This document shows, piece by piece, positions 1-8,705 of a stretch of DNA of 36,428 nt. A program made the position numbers and the translations under genes. Source of the stretch: Candidatus Thorarchaeota archaeon (GTDB lineage Archaea > Asgardarchaeota > Thorarchaeia > Thorarchaeales > Thorarchaeaceae); contig PRDJ01000018.1 in NCBI GenBank assembly GCA_003345555.1, positions 1-36,428 of the forward strand, written 5' to 3'. Positions within the stretch are counted from its first letter, which is position 1; each line of letters opens with the position of its first letter. Under the pieces are notes generated by a model that saw only the letters and a program-made list of their open reading frames with translations, searched no databases and was not told where the DNA came from.

Positions 1-78
1 TTCGATTCTGAAATCCACTTCCCTTCTTTTGAGAACCTTGTTTTCTTTCTGCCGAAGAATGTCAATCTTCACGGGCAT
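1..78 (-). CDS. rps24e: Ribosomal protein S24e, N-terminal part (cut by window edge)
   Basis: The reverse strand from the ATG at 78 reads 26 codons to the window edge. The translation starts MPVKIDILRQKEN and contains LKRREVDF. This matches the conserved N-terminus of archaeal/eukaryotic small-subunit protein eS24, where a charged stretch and a KRRE motif follow the first beta strand. It lies 95 bases downstream of the Spt4 gene on the same strand, the usual archaeal order (Rpo7, Spt4, S24e). Only the start is present, so the C-terminus cannot be judged. Confidence 0.8.
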   Translation of the reverse strand, partial: MPVKIDILRQKENKVLKRREVDFRIE

Positions 79-173
79 CACACTCTTGTAATACGCCGTC
101 TGGAGGGCGGGTCAGGCATCCGACTTGAGGTCATCTAATAAAGCTTTCACCATAGACGATGGCTAGAGACCAA

Positions 174-386
174 CTATCGAACCTTGAGGGCATACTTTCC
201 GGGCTTGTCGATGTTCAAGCGTTCAGCAACGTAAGACATTTTCCTAGGGTCGTCGTGTGGATTGCGGCCAGGCAGAATCACGACTATGCCTGTATACGAA
301 CTCGAGAGGTTGGTGCTCTTACAGTTTGGGCACTGATTCTCTGTCGTGAGGTAGTGGCACTGTCGACATGCCTTGAACTTGGTCAA
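174..386 (-). CDS. spt4: Transcription elongation factor Spt4 (RNA polymerase subunit E'')
   Basis: A 70-residue zinc-ribbon protein. CRQC near residue 8 and CPNC near residue 19 give the four zinc ligands. The later segment GIVVILPGRN followed by PGKYALKVR matches archaeal Spt4 (formerly RpoE''). Spt4 partners Spt5 (not in this window) and clamps RNA polymerase for processive elongation. The gene follows rpo7 with only 6 bases between them, so the two are almost certainly co-transcribed, and S24e follows downstream. The length is normal for the family. Confidence 0.93.
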   Translation of the reverse strand: MTKFKACRQCHYLTTENQCPNCKSTNLSSSYTGIVVILPGRNPHDDPRKMSYVAERLNIDKPGKYALKVR

Positions 387-392
387 TCACAA

Positions 393-1007
393 TCACCTTG
401 TCTGCTTTTCCGCTTGCTTCTTCTTCTCTTTCTTTGGCACTTCGCCTCGGGCCGCCTTGACATCTTGGTCGACCCAAGACTGGTCCGGTCCTATCTTTCC
501 AAGGAATGGTTGTCGCATGGTTAGTCCCAGTTTGCCCGACCTGTTACCTGACTCAAAGCTGATGGACGTGATTCGAGCCCTGACCTGATCTCCTTCGGTA
601 AGAATCCTTCCCGATTCCTTGCCCAGAAGGGCGTTTCCCTTCGAGTCTTGCGTTATGAAATCGTCGCATATCTGGCTGACGTGGCAGAGCCCGTCAAGAG
701 GACCCATACGGATGAAGGCTCCGAAGTCCATGAGTTCGACAACGTTGCCCTCCACAAGTTCTCCACGAACCGGCTTGAAGACTAGGACCTTGTAGGTGAC
801 AGAATGGTAGGTAGCGCCATCCCCCGGAATCAAGCGGCCCTGTCCGATTTCGTCGATTTCAATGACTGAGATTATCAGACCTATGTCTCGATCCAATACG
901 TTCTCGTGGTTCTTGCGCAGGTGAACCATAGCCGCCTCTTCAATAGGCTGGCCGAACTGATTTGGAGGGATTCTTACTATATCCTTCACAGTTACAATAC
1001 TATACAC
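393..1007 (-). CDS. rpo7: DNA-directed RNA polymerase subunit Rpo7 (RpoE')
   Basis: 204 residues. The N-terminal RNP-like domain (about 1-80) begins MYSIVTVKDIVRIPP. It is followed by an S1/OB RNA-binding domain (about 82-170) containing VVELMDFGAFIRMGPLDG, which is diagnostic of archaeal Rpo7, the homologue of eukaryotic Rpb7. With Rpo4 it forms the stalk that binds nascent RNA and helps promoter opening. The last 25 residues are a lysine-rich tail (KKEKKKQ) that makes this copy slightly longer than the usual ~190 residues. A T-rich TATA-like element lies upstream near 1110-1122 on the reverse strand, so the gene may have its own promoter as well as read-through from eIF2-gamma and the PIN gene. 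Confidence 0.95.
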   Translation of the reverse strand: MYSIVTVKDIVRIPPNQFGQPIEEAAMVHLRKNHENVLDRDIGLIISVIEIDEIGQGRLIPGDGATYHSVTYKVLVFKPVRGELVEGNVVELMDFGAFIRMGPLDGLCHVSQICDDFITQDSKGNALLGKESGRILTEGDQVRARITSISFESGNRSGKLGLTMRQPFLGKIGPDQSWVDQDVKAARGEVPKKEKKKQAEKQTR

Positions 1008-1136
1008 GTACGGACGCTCCTCGCCTGGCAGGGCAACTCTCAGAACAATCAGCCCATCGGCAAATCACTGATGGTCTAACTCCGACGGCTCAGCGGTGCC
1101 ACTTCTTGGTTACAATAAAAACGTTTTGAACAGGTC

Positions 1137-1541
1137 TCAAACAACACTCCCCTCAAGGGCAAGCCGCTTCTTTCCACGCATCAAGAGCACTGGCAATCCT
1201 CTCTCCCGTGCACGTTCTCTCAGTGTTCTATCGTTCGTTGCTAGGACTCCCTTGATCGATGCTGTATATTCCAGCAACTGGTCGTCCACAGGAAGGTCCG
1301 CGATGCTCGGGCTGACATCAACCGTCTTGCACAGCTTTGCCAAATCGCCGGCTATACGGAACTTGGAATTCCTTGGAGTGCTGCCTGACTTGGGTTTCGT
1401 CTCGATTTCACGGATGACAGATGTTAGCACGACGAACTCTATGTTCTCCTCGAGTATTTCCTTTGACTCTGCGAACACGTCTATGCCGAATTCCGCTGGA
1501 ATCATCAGAAAACTTGTATCGACGACCACGATTGCGACCAT
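1137..1541 (-). CDS. PIN-domain protein (Fcf1/Utp24-like, archaeal rpo-eIF2 cluster type)
   Basis: 134 residues forming a single PIN nuclease-like domain. VVVDTSFLM supplies the first conserved Asp (about residue 8), an E in SVIREIE (about 45) the next, D in PVDDQLLEY another, and VLATNDRTLRERA the C-terminal Asp motif. In many archaea a PIN protein sits between eIF2-gamma and Rpo7, and this family is related to the rRNA-processing endonucleases Fcf1/Utp23. The context therefore points to rRNA processing or ribosome biogenesis rather than a VapC toxin. No antitoxin gene is adjacent. The precise RNA target is not known from sequence. Confidence 0.85.
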   Translation of the reverse strand: MVAIVVVDTSFLMIPAEFGIDVFAESKEILEENIEFVVLTSVIREIETKPKSGSTPRNSKFRIAGDLAKLCKTVDVSPSIADLPVDDQLLEYTASIKGVLATNDRTLRERARERGLPVLLMRGKKRLALEGSVV

Positions 1542-1565
1542 TTACTCACGTGACCGGATAGTTTT

Positions 1566-2807
1566 CTAAACGACAGCATGACCTATCAGTCGCCACTTAT
1601 TCTCGACCCTTCGACCTATGGCTATGCGCTGGCCTTTCTCTGCACAGACTGGTCTTTTCAACTCGACCTCTATCTGTTCACCATGCAACCTCGTGATTAC
1701 CCCTACAGTGGCCGCGGTTCCTACCACAAGCATCAGCTGTTCATTCAGCTTGAGATTCTCAATTTCTTGCTTGGACTCAGTTCCTACGAGTCTCTGCATC
1801 AGCTGAGGCTGTATCATCATCTTGGATAGTGTCTTGGGCATTTTGCCTGCGTTGCCGACCACGCTGCCCACGAGTCTGTCTGCTCGTGTGAATGCAGGGT
1901 CCAACGAAGTCCTGACTCCTATCAACCCTCCCGGTCGGGCTTCTTGAAGTTCGTTTCCACTGCCAGAATGGAGGCTCACGATTTTTGTTTTTATCGGGTT
2001 GAATCCCTTTTCTGTCTTGTAACCCGGCGCGATTTCTATATCATCACCGACCCTAAGTGCGCCTTCAACTATTGAGCCCCCAACTACTCCGCCCTTGAGG
2101 TCTTGGGGTAACGTTCCGGGCGGGTTCACCTCGAACGATCTGGCCACAAGCATCTTAGGTGGCAGAGAGCCATCCCTGTCTGGCGTCGGGATTACTTGTT
2201 CGATTGTCTGAACAAGAAGATCCATGTTGGCCGCGAACACTGCTGAGACCGGAATAATCGGTGCATTTTCCACCGAGGTGCCCTTGATGAAGTCCTTAAT
2301 CTGCTTGTAGTGCTTTCTGGCCTGTTCAGGTGTAAGGAGCTCAATCTTATTCTGTACAATAACGATGTTCTTGACACCCACGATTTCGAGAGCATGAAGA
2401 TGCTCTGCTGTCTGTGGCATGGGACACGGCTCATTCGCGGCAATGACAAGGATGGCGCCGTCCATCAGACTTGCGCCGCTGAGACACGTTGCCATTAGCG
2501 ATTCGTGACCGGGGCTGTCAACGAACGATATCTCTCTAAGAACCTCGAGCTCTCCTCCACACTTCGGACATCGCCCGTCCTTTGCTAGATGAGCAGTAGT
2601 GTACGCATCGGGCTCAGGACAGCTTGTACACTTCATGGTTACAGTGGCAGCATAGCCGAGTTTGATTGATATTCCTCTCTTTATCTCGTCAGAGTGGCGG
2701 TCTGTCCATTCTCCTGTTAGGCACTGTACTAGCGTTGTCTTACCATGGTCAACGTGGCCAAGTGTGCCGATGTTGACTTCACTCTGACCTTCGTATTTTC
2801 TGGGCAC
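1566..2807 (-). CDS. eif2g: Translation initiation factor aIF2 subunit gamma
   Basis: A 413-residue GTPase. The G1 motif GHVDHGKTT is at 17-25, switch II DSPGHE near 97, and NKIEL is the G4 motif. A Cys4 zinc knuckle (C60, C63, C80, C83) is inserted in the G domain as in all aIF2-gamma proteins, followed by two beta-barrel domains. The protein forms the core of the aIF2 heterotrimer, binding GTP and Met-tRNAi for delivery to the small subunit. The gene is full length and leads into the PIN gene 24 bases downstream. A 137-base gap separates it from S6e, with a TATA-like stretch near 2866 (reverse strand) that could drive it independently. Confidence 0.97.
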   Translation of the reverse strand: MPRKYEGQSEVNIGTLGHVDHGKTTLVQCLTGEWTDRHSDEIKRGISIKLGYAATVTMKCTSCPEPDAYTTAHLAKDGRCPKCGGELEVLREISFVDSPGHESLMATCLSGASLMDGAILVIAANEPCPMPQTAEHLHALEIVGVKNIVIVQNKIELLTPEQARKHYKQIKDFIKGTSVENAPIIPVSAVFAANMDLLVQTIEQVIPTPDRDGSLPPKMLVARSFEVNPPGTLPQDLKGGVVGGSIVEGALRVGDDIEIAPGYKTEKGFNPIKTKIVSLHSGSGNELQEARPGGLIGVRTSLDPAFTRADRLVGSVVGNAGKMPKTLSKMMIQPQLMQRLVGTESKQEIENLKLNEQLMLVVGTAATVGVITRLHGEQIEVELKRPVCAEKGQRIAIGRRVENKWRLIGHAVV

Positions 2808-2944
2808 CTGTTATTCACATCCGACTATGCCTTTCTCTTACACAGAGGGGCTTCATCTACTCCTAATATGAAGTCTATGGTCTTGCTCACTGATTGTATC
2901 AAGAAGCCAGAACAAGACTGTCTATCAAGACTTGAAAGACCCGA

Positions 2945-3328
2945 TTAAGCTGTCTTCATCACGAGTTCTTCTAGCGGCTTAGTGCCCTTCTCCTCTACCC
3001 GTACGTTCACTTGGGAGACTGCGGTGCTCAATTCCTTGCCGCGAACAGTCTTGCGTCGGCGGTCGCCCGACCTCTTGGACCTGAAACCGGGTGGTCCGTG
3101 TAACAGCACTCTCTTCCGGCCGCTGCCATGTACGTCTGGGCGTATCGGGAATCCAGCCGCGTCACTGCCGCCCGTTATCTTGAGCTTGTAACCAGGCAGG
3201 CCTAGGGCGTCCCCCTCCACGATATCACCGACCTTCTTGCCAACAAGATAGTTGGTTTTGGTGTCATCAAGTTCGTATTGGATGGCTTTCCCTGTTTCTG
3301 GGGTTGAGATGACAAGTTTGAATGGCAA
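2945..3328 (-). CDS. rps6e: Ribosomal protein S6e
   Basis: The core FKLVISTPETGKAIQYEL, followed by GLPGYKLKITGGSD and GFPIRPDVHG, is the classic eS6 signature. A Lys/Arg-rich region KRSGDRRRKTVRG follows. The open frame extends upstream to a GTG at 3379 and an ATG at 3373. Archaeal S6e proteins begin two or three residues before FKxVI, so I favour the TTG at 3328 (TTG at 3334 is an alternative), giving about 127 residues. It is the first gene of the minus-strand translation cluster and is divergent from the membrane protease gene. Confidence 0.9.
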   Translation of the reverse strand: MPFKLVISTPETGKAIQYELDDTKTNYLVGKKVGDIVEGDALGLPGYKLKITGGSDAAGFPIRPDVHGSGRKRVLLHGPPGFRSKRSGDRRRKTVRGKELSTAVSQVNVRVEEKGTKPLEELVMKTA

Positions 3329-3536
3329 CTGCAATATCGCCTGCTCGAAGTTATGCTGAGATGCCCACGACATGGGCACCGGCGCATCTCAACTGGTCAC
3401 ACTTTATGAGGGTTTTGGTCGGGCTGAGCATGAGAGAGATACCTCGGCAAGAATGGGACCGTCCTCTTACACAACTGTTATAATAGGCTCCACTTTCCGG
3501 GCCTTCCAGAGCCCGACTGGCGTGCCGTGATGCATC

Positions 3537-4706
3537 ATGGATCCTCTTACAGTCATTGAGATACTGGCCGTTATCTACATCGCAATCTATATTGTTGTTC
3601 AAGCCATAGGGGTTGAGAAGTTCAGTTCCAGGGGCATCGAAGCAGGCGCACCGTTCTTCATAATGATAAAGACCAAGAGGCTAAACGCATTCCTGACGAG
3701 GCTGGGTAAGAAGTTTCCTCGGGCTTTCTTCAACTTGGGTGTCGTCATCGCATTCGGCGGTATGGCGTTTGGTTTCTGGATGTTTGGTGAGAATCTACTA
3801 CGCTTCTTCATTCAGCCCGAAACAGCAGGCGGCGTTGTTCCCGTGATACCAGGCGTGACGGTAACGGGTCTTCCTCTGGTATACATGTTGATTGGACTTG
3901 CTGTGGCACTGATCACCCACGAGTTCGCCCATGGTCTTGCATCAGCCAAGGAGAACATACCACTCAAAAGCTCAGGTCTGATGTTTCTCTTTGTTCTATT
4001 TGGGGCTTTCGTAGAACCTGACGAAGAAATCATGGAAAAGCAATCGACTCCGCAATCTCGAATGCGGCTACTTGCTGCCGGTGCATACTCGAACTTGATT
4101 TTCGCATTCATTGTCCTGCTGTTGATGACCAACTTCTATTCGCTAATGTCAATAGGATTCAATCCTCCGAGCGGAGCATACATCTATGACACAGTCCCGG
4201 GCACTCCAGGCGGCGAGTCCCTGCAAGTTGGCGATGTGATAATCGGTCTGAATGCGACCACGATTGAGAAGTGGTCTGATGTCTCTGTGTTCCTGTACAA
4301 CGCCTCTGCTGGAGCGCTTGTCATAATACACACGCTAAGGGGTCCTGTCGATATCCATTTGGCTGCGAATCCGAGTAACGCATCAAAGGGGTACATAGGG
4401 GTCTATGGAGCTGACTATTGGGAACCCAAACCGGGCTGGAGTTGGATACCCTTCGGTCCAATGTTTGCTTTCCATTCGCAGCAGATTCTACTCTGGTCAT
4501 TCGTTATTCTCTTCTCCGTAGCTCTATTCAATCTGCTTCCTATCCCTGCACTAGACGGAGACAAGCTCCTTTCGAACGCGCTTAGCCTGAAGATAAAGAG
4601 CAAGAGGACGCTTATGGCAATCATGTGGCCCATGAGAATTGCCGCCGTATCAGTCATCGTCCTCAGCATAGTTCTCTCCTTATGGTTCGGCAAAGGTCTG
4701 TTCTAG
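3537..4706 (+). CDS. Site-2-type membrane zinc metalloprotease (M50 family)
   Basis: 389 residues with several hydrophobic segments, including ~7-26, ~66-90, ~112-130, ~182-202, ~318-335 and ~360-385. HEFAH at 128-132 is the HExxH zinc site within a membrane helix, and LPIPALDGDKL around D340 is the second M50 motif that supplies the third ligand. Between them (about 211-275) is a PDZ-like domain with PGGESLQVGDVIIGLN. Site-2 proteases cut membrane-anchored proteins inside the bilayer, often to release regulators. No partner anti-sigma-like substrate is visible nearby. The gene stands alone, divergent from S6e. Confidence 0.92.
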   Translation: MDPLTVIEILAVIYIAIYIVVQAIGVEKFSSRGIEAGAPFFIMIKTKRLNAFLTRLGKKFPRAFFNLGVVIAFGGMAFGFWMFGENLLRFFIQPETAGGVVPVIPGVTVTGLPLVYMLIGLAVALITHEFAHGLASAKENIPLKSSGLMFLFVLFGAFVEPDEEIMEKQSTPQSRMRLLAAGAYSNLIFAFIVLLLMTNFYSLMSIGFNPPSGAYIYDTVPGTPGGESLQVGDVIIGLNATTIEKWSDVSVFLYNASAGALVIIHTLRGPVDIHLAANPSNASKGYIGVYGADYWEPKPGWSWIPFGPMFAFHSQQILLWSFVILFSVALFNLLPIPALDGDKLLSNALSLKIKSKRTLMAIMWPMRIAAVSVIVLSIVLSLWFGKGLF

Positions 4707-4796
4707 TCGGAGCAGGTTCGATTTGCCGGTGACGTGATTCAACAGGCAATGAGCTCAGCTCGCGGGAAATCGCCCGATGACTAATCTTAACTGCTG

Positions 4797-5759
4797 ATGC
4801 TGCCTAGCCCCTCCGCCAGAGTGGTCCAGATGCAGTCCATATGTTCGAAGTGCAACCAGCCCGCCGTGTACCTCAGGCAATACACTTCAGAATCCCTCTG
4901 CAAATCCTGCTTGGTAAAGACCACTGTGGAACGAGTGAGGCGGAACATAAACAAGAGCCAAATGCTGAAAGAAGACGACCGAATTGTTGTTGGTGTATCC
5001 GGGGGCAAGGACAGTGCCACACTTCTAGATACACTCTTCAGAATTGAAAAGGACTTCCCGCAGGCCGAACTGATTCCTGTGCTAATCGATGAGGGCATAG
5101 AAGGTTATAGAGACAAGGGACTCGAAACCGCCCGCCAATTGACATCATCCTTGGGCCTCGAGCTCGAGATTCGTACGTTCAAGGATCTTTATGGTCACAC
5201 GCTGGATGACATCATCCGCCTGCGACCTGCGGATTCTAATGGGGCATGCACATACTGCGGTGTGCTCAGGCGGCGTGCTCTGAACACTGCGGCACTGGAG
5301 CTCGAAGCTGACGTTGTTGCCACGGGCCACAACATGGATGACGAGGCTCAGACAATACTGATGAATGTCATAAGGGGTGACAGTCAGAGGATTGTTCGGA
5401 CAAACAGACCACGCGATCATTCCATCAAAGGATTCGTGCCGAGGGTAAAGCCCCTCAGTGAGCTGTCGACCAGAGACACAGTTGTTTATGCCTATCATGT
5501 TGGACTGCCATACCACGACATTCCTTGTCCGTACGCCAGCGAAGCACTTCGCAACGACCTGAGATTGTTTCTGAACGAGATGGAGCACAAGCGGCCGGGC
5601 ACTCTACTTGCCATTCTGCATTCGGGTGAGACGATGTCAGAAGCAATGGAGCACCAAGAGGGCGTCTCGGACGCCACAGTGTGTGAGAGTTGTGGTGAGC
5701 CTGCTTCTTCCAGATTGTGTAAAGTGTGCGCCATACTTCAGGAAATAGAAGGGTGGTAA
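4797..5759 (+). CDS. TtuA/Ncs6-family tRNA 2-thiolation enzyme
   Basis: 320 residues. The layout is an N-terminal zinc finger (C16, C19, C35, C38), a PP-loop ATPase motif SGGKDS at 68-73, CTYC at 151-154, a third cysteine C244 in IPCPY, and a C-terminal zinc finger (C296, C299, C308, C311). C151, C154 and C244 match the three ligands of the Fe-S cluster in TtuA-like enzymes, which adenylate a tRNA uridine and replace its oxygen with sulfur. The family usually receives sulfur from a ubiquitin-like carrier, and a GG-ending one is encoded at 34110-34388. The true start may be the ATG at 4830 (MQSICSKC), as the first 11 residues are not family-like. It heads a tight three-gene run. Confidence 0.9.
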   Translation: MLPSPSARVVQMQSICSKCNQPAVYLRQYTSESLCKSCLVKTTVERVRRNINKSQMLKEDDRIVVGVSGGKDSATLLDTLFRIEKDFPQAELIPVLIDEGIEGYRDKGLETARQLTSSLGLELEIRTFKDLYGHTLDDIIRLRPADSNGACTYCGVLRRRALNTAALELEADVVATGHNMDDEAQTILMNVIRGDSQRIVRTNRPRDHSIKGFVPRVKPLSELSTRDTVVYAYHVGLPYHDIPCPYASEALRNDLRLFLNEMEHKRPGTLLAILHSGETMSEAMEHQEGVSDATVCESCGEPASSRLCKVCAILQEIEGW

Positions 5760-5762
5760 GGA

Positions 5763-6464
5763 GTGGCCAAGAAACCCGAAATCCTTCATGAGCCAAGGAT
5801 TATCGAGTACGGGACGAATCGCTGGGAACTGCTTGCTGCTTTAAGGTCTAGAGCTCTTGAAACCATGGAAGCGCTTGAGTCTGTGTCTTTGAAGCCCTTT
5901 GCCTACGGATCGATTGCGCGCGGGGATGTGAGTCCCTCATCTGATATTGACGTGGTGATACCATACCCGATATCCAGCTATAAACTTGAAACAGTTCTTC
6001 CGTCACCCATCAGAAGGGAGCTTGCCCAAGCTACTCCGTCAATGGTTCTGAAGGGACATATCTATATTCAAGATGGTGTGTGCGTGAGTTTTCCGATCTT
6101 CAAGATGCGTCAGAGGGAATTTGAGTTCTACAAGTGGGGTGGCCAGGTTGACAGCCAGCAGATACAGAACGAGATTCGGGTCTCGGGTGTTGACAAGAGG
6201 CTGCTCTTGATTGAGCCGACTCCCACTGGTCATAGGGAGAGTGGCGTTGTCGGCCACGAGAGCGAAGTTGCGAAGAAACTGTCCGTAAGTCTAGGCATAG
6301 CACAGGAGAGAGTTCGAGTCCTCACGAGAAGAGACGCTATTGGCAGAACGGGTATCTACAGGACCCACGTCCTTGCCGATACAGAAGGCTTCGAGGAGAC
6401 TGCGAAAACACTGATGGACACAGACCCGGCATTGCGCAGGACAGTCGGAAGACGAGAGAGGTAG
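5763..6464 (+). CDS. Nucleotidyltransferase-fold protein
   Basis: 233 residues with a GTG start only 3 bases after the TtuA-like stop. GSIARGDVSPSSDIDVVI (about 49-66) is the minimal nucleotidyltransferase signature: GS, then D61 and D63 as metal ligands. A third acidic residue is not obvious to me. The rest (about 110-233) is not recognised; it includes a region AIGRTGIYRTHVLAD near the C-terminus. Known relatives transfer nucleotides to RNA, proteins or antibiotics. Sandwiched between a tRNA-thiolation enzyme and a radical SAM enzyme with no spacing, it is likely part of an RNA-modification or processing unit, but that is inference from context. Confidence 0.75.
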   Translation: MAKKPEILHEPRIIEYGTNRWELLAALRSRALETMEALESVSLKPFAYGSIARGDVSPSSDIDVVIPYPISSYKLETVLPSPIRRELAQATPSMVLKGHIYIQDGVCVSFPIFKMRQREFEFYKWGGQVDSQQIQNEIRVSGVDKRLLLIEPTPTGHRESGVVGHESEVAKKLSVSLGIAQERVRVLTRRDAIGRTGIYRTHVLADTEGFEETAKTLMDTDPALRRTVGRRER

Positions 6465-6473
6465 GTGCAGCCA

Positions 6474-7589
6474 ATGGCCCGTGCTATCAAGCAGATTGCT
6501 GGGGATTCGCTTCTTGTCGGAAAGCTTCCTATGGGCTGCAGGCTGTGCGCCAAGGGATCAAAGATGGTACTCTTTGTGACTGGCCTGTGTGACAGCACGT
6601 GCTATTACTGTCCTCTATCCATAGAGAAGGCTGGTAAGGATGTCACGTTCGCCGATGAGATCCCTGTTCTCTCTGATAGCGACGTAGTCTCCGAATTAGA
6701 TGCTATTGGCGCTAAAGGATCGGGGTTCAGTGGCGGCGATCCACTCTGTAGAGTTGAACGGACTCTGCATTACCTCAAGCTGCTCAAGTCCGTCCCTACG
6801 CCTGCTTTCCACATTCATTTGTATACCAGCAAATGCAATGTTGACAAAGCAACGCTGAAGAAACTTAGGAACGCCGGCCTAGACGAAATCAGGTTTCACC
6901 CACAAACAGATGACTGGACTGGCGTCGAGAATGCAGTGGCCACTGGAATCAACGTAGGCTTGGAGGTCCCGGCTATCCCTGGCACCGCTGATTGGCTTCA
7001 AGCTCTGGCAATGAGAGCCGAGGAGATTGGCGTATCCTTCATGAATATCAATGAGCTCGAAGCAAGTGAATCCAACTTCCAGCGCATAGCAGCTCTTGGA
7101 ATGAGGCTTGGGAGCATGGACGCATCTAGCGTGGCAGGAAGCAGAGAAACCGCAAAGGAAGTCATGGAGTGGGGAACGCAAAACCTGTCCAAGCTCTCCC
7201 TCCATTACTGTTCCGCCCGGTTTAAAGATGCCATACAAATGCGCAATCGGCTGGAACGGCGATTGAAAAGAACTCGTCGACCTTTCGAGGAACGTGACGA
7301 TTCAGATCCACTGTTGATTCTGGGTGTCGTAAGAGCGCCGCATGGCCAGCGCCTAGACATGCCCGCACTTTCCTCTATACAGGATGCTTTGAGGTCATAC
7401 TTCGACGTTCCGTCCCGTCTCATGAACGTAGACACCAAAAGGATGCGAATTGAGATTGCGCCATGGGTCTTGACAGAAATAGCCGGCGAACTTAGAAGGA
7501 CCGTGAAGCAAGGTTTCGAGATTGAGGTGGGCATCGTGCATGAGTACCCCACGTGGGATAGGCTCCAGACGCTTTTCAGCCCTCTCTGA
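6474..7589 (+). CDS. Radical SAM protein, archaeal COG2108-like
   Basis: About 371 residues. CDSTCYYC is the CxxxCxxC radical SAM cluster motif, preceded by a second pair CRLC 17 residues earlier. GFSGGDPL resembles the GGEP/GGDP motif that contacts SAM, and LHYCSARFKD near residue 245 adds a further Cys. It resembles the archaeal family annotated as related to pyruvate-formate-lyase activating enzyme, whose substrate is not established. An in-frame GTG at 6465 abuts the upstream stop, but GAGGTAGGTG just before the ATG at 6474 is a better ribosome-binding site, so I prefer the ATG. It ends exactly where pelota ends on the other strand. Confidence 0.85.
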   Translation: MARAIKQIAGDSLLVGKLPMGCRLCAKGSKMVLFVTGLCDSTCYYCPLSIEKAGKDVTFADEIPVLSDSDVVSELDAIGAKGSGFSGGDPLCRVERTLHYLKLLKSVPTPAFHIHLYTSKCNVDKATLKKLRNAGLDEIRFHPQTDDWTGVENAVATGINVGLEVPAIPGTADWLQALAMRAEEIGVSFMNINELEASESNFQRIAALGMRLGSMDASSVAGSRETAKEVMEWGTQNLSKLSLHYCSARFKDAIQMRNRLERRLKRTRRPFEERDDSDPLLILGVVRAPHGQRLDMPALSSIQDALRSYFDVPSRLMNVDTKRMRIEIAPWVLTEIAGELRRTVKQGFEIEVGIVHEYPTWDRLQTLFSPL

Positions 7590-8678
7590 TCAATCGCCTA
7601 TTCTGAATCTGAGGATCGCCGCGATTCCTCCGAGGCGCTGCAGCTGATCTCCCGCCGGATGATCTGTCGATACCACATTAAACACGGCGCGAGTTTTCTC
7701 ACTGTCGTGAATCAGCTGGTCGAGCCATCTGCGTTGTTCTTCTGTTCCCTCTCTGAGTCTCTTATCCGTTATGAGCAAGTTCTGAATGGCACCGTACTGG
7801 GCTGCCTTCTCGACTTCCTTTTCTCCGTACGCTGCAAGCCCGTCTCCTTTTGCCACGTGGGCGATGAAATCTTCCACCAGTTTCGTCTCGGTTTCAATCT
7901 TCAATTCGGACAATGCATTTGAAATGACGCCCTTGTAGAGTATCTCCTTTGCACCGGGGATCCCAATGGAATTCGCACTCTCGACCACGATTGGAGGCAT
8001 TCCCTTGAAACCCATGGCAGATAGATACTCACTGAAATGCTCTTTGACAAAGCCCGGTCCTGCTATGACTATCAGACCGATTTTGTTCTGTTCGAGCTGG
8101 GAGCGAAGAGCAGTTGCAACTTCGGAGAAGAACTCAGACATTGTGGTGTCGTAGGCCTTTTGGTCTCCTCGCTTACGAGATATGCTCGTGTATATGCTTA
8201 CAGCCTCTCGTATTCCATAATCGGCGACGAGAATTATGTCTGAAGCACCATCTTCTATTGTAACAACAGCACAGATTGGATGGGCTTGAGCACGTTCTGC
8301 TTCCTCGATTCGCTTAAGCAGGAAGTCTGGCCAATGTGTTTTAACGATGGTCAGTATATCCCCCATCTCGATGTTGAAAGTATGATAGGAACCGATACTT
8401 ACGAGGTCGGCGGGACCTTCGAGAATCTTGCCCTTTATCCTAACTCTGTTTGAAAAAGTATGGAATGCGACGTCCTCGACCGACAGCACAAGGGTCATTG
8501 GCTTGCGAATGCTGTCCTGTTTCCGGTCATCCTCATCGCCGACCTTGACTCGTCGAATGGTCCGTGCGATGACGACATCCCCTGCGGCTACGATATTGTA
8601 CAGATGCCATAGGTCATCCAAGGTTTCGACCTTGAGTTCGATTTTGCCCTCCTTCAAGATCCTCTTGATAACCTTCAA
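7590..8678 (-). CDS. pelA: Pelota, mRNA surveillance/ribosome rescue factor
   Basis: 362 residues with the three-domain eRF1-like architecture. The N-terminal Sm-like domain begins MKVIKRILKEGKIELKVETLDDLWHLYN. The central domain includes VVESANSIGIPGAKEILY and the C-terminal domain includes RLGGIAAILRFRI. There is no GGQ motif, as expected for pelota versus release factor aRF1. Archaeal pelota works with aABCE1 and aEF1A-like proteins to split ribosomes stalled on broken or structured mRNA. It is convergent with the radical SAM gene with zero bases between stops, and lies 27 bases downstream of the LonB-like gene start-to-stop on the same strand. Confidence 0.96.
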   Translation of the reverse strand: MKVIKRILKEGKIELKVETLDDLWHLYNIVAAGDVVIARTIRRVKVGDEDDRKQDSIRKPMTLVLSVEDVAFHTFSNRVRIKGKILEGPADLVSIGSYHTFNIEMGDILTIVKTHWPDFLLKRIEEAERAQAHPICAVVTIEDGASDIILVADYGIREAVSIYTSISRKRGDQKAYDTTMSEFFSEVATALRSQLEQNKIGLIVIAGPGFVKEHFSEYLSAMGFKGMPPIVVESANSIGIPGAKEILYKGVISNALSELKIETETKLVEDFIAHVAKGDGLAAYGEKEVEKAAQYGAIQNLLITDKRLREGTEEQRRWLDQLIHDSEKTRAVFNVVSTDHPAGDQLQRLGGIAAILRFRIGD

Positions 8679-8705
8679 CTTGACATCTAGCGCCTATCAT
8701 TTCTA

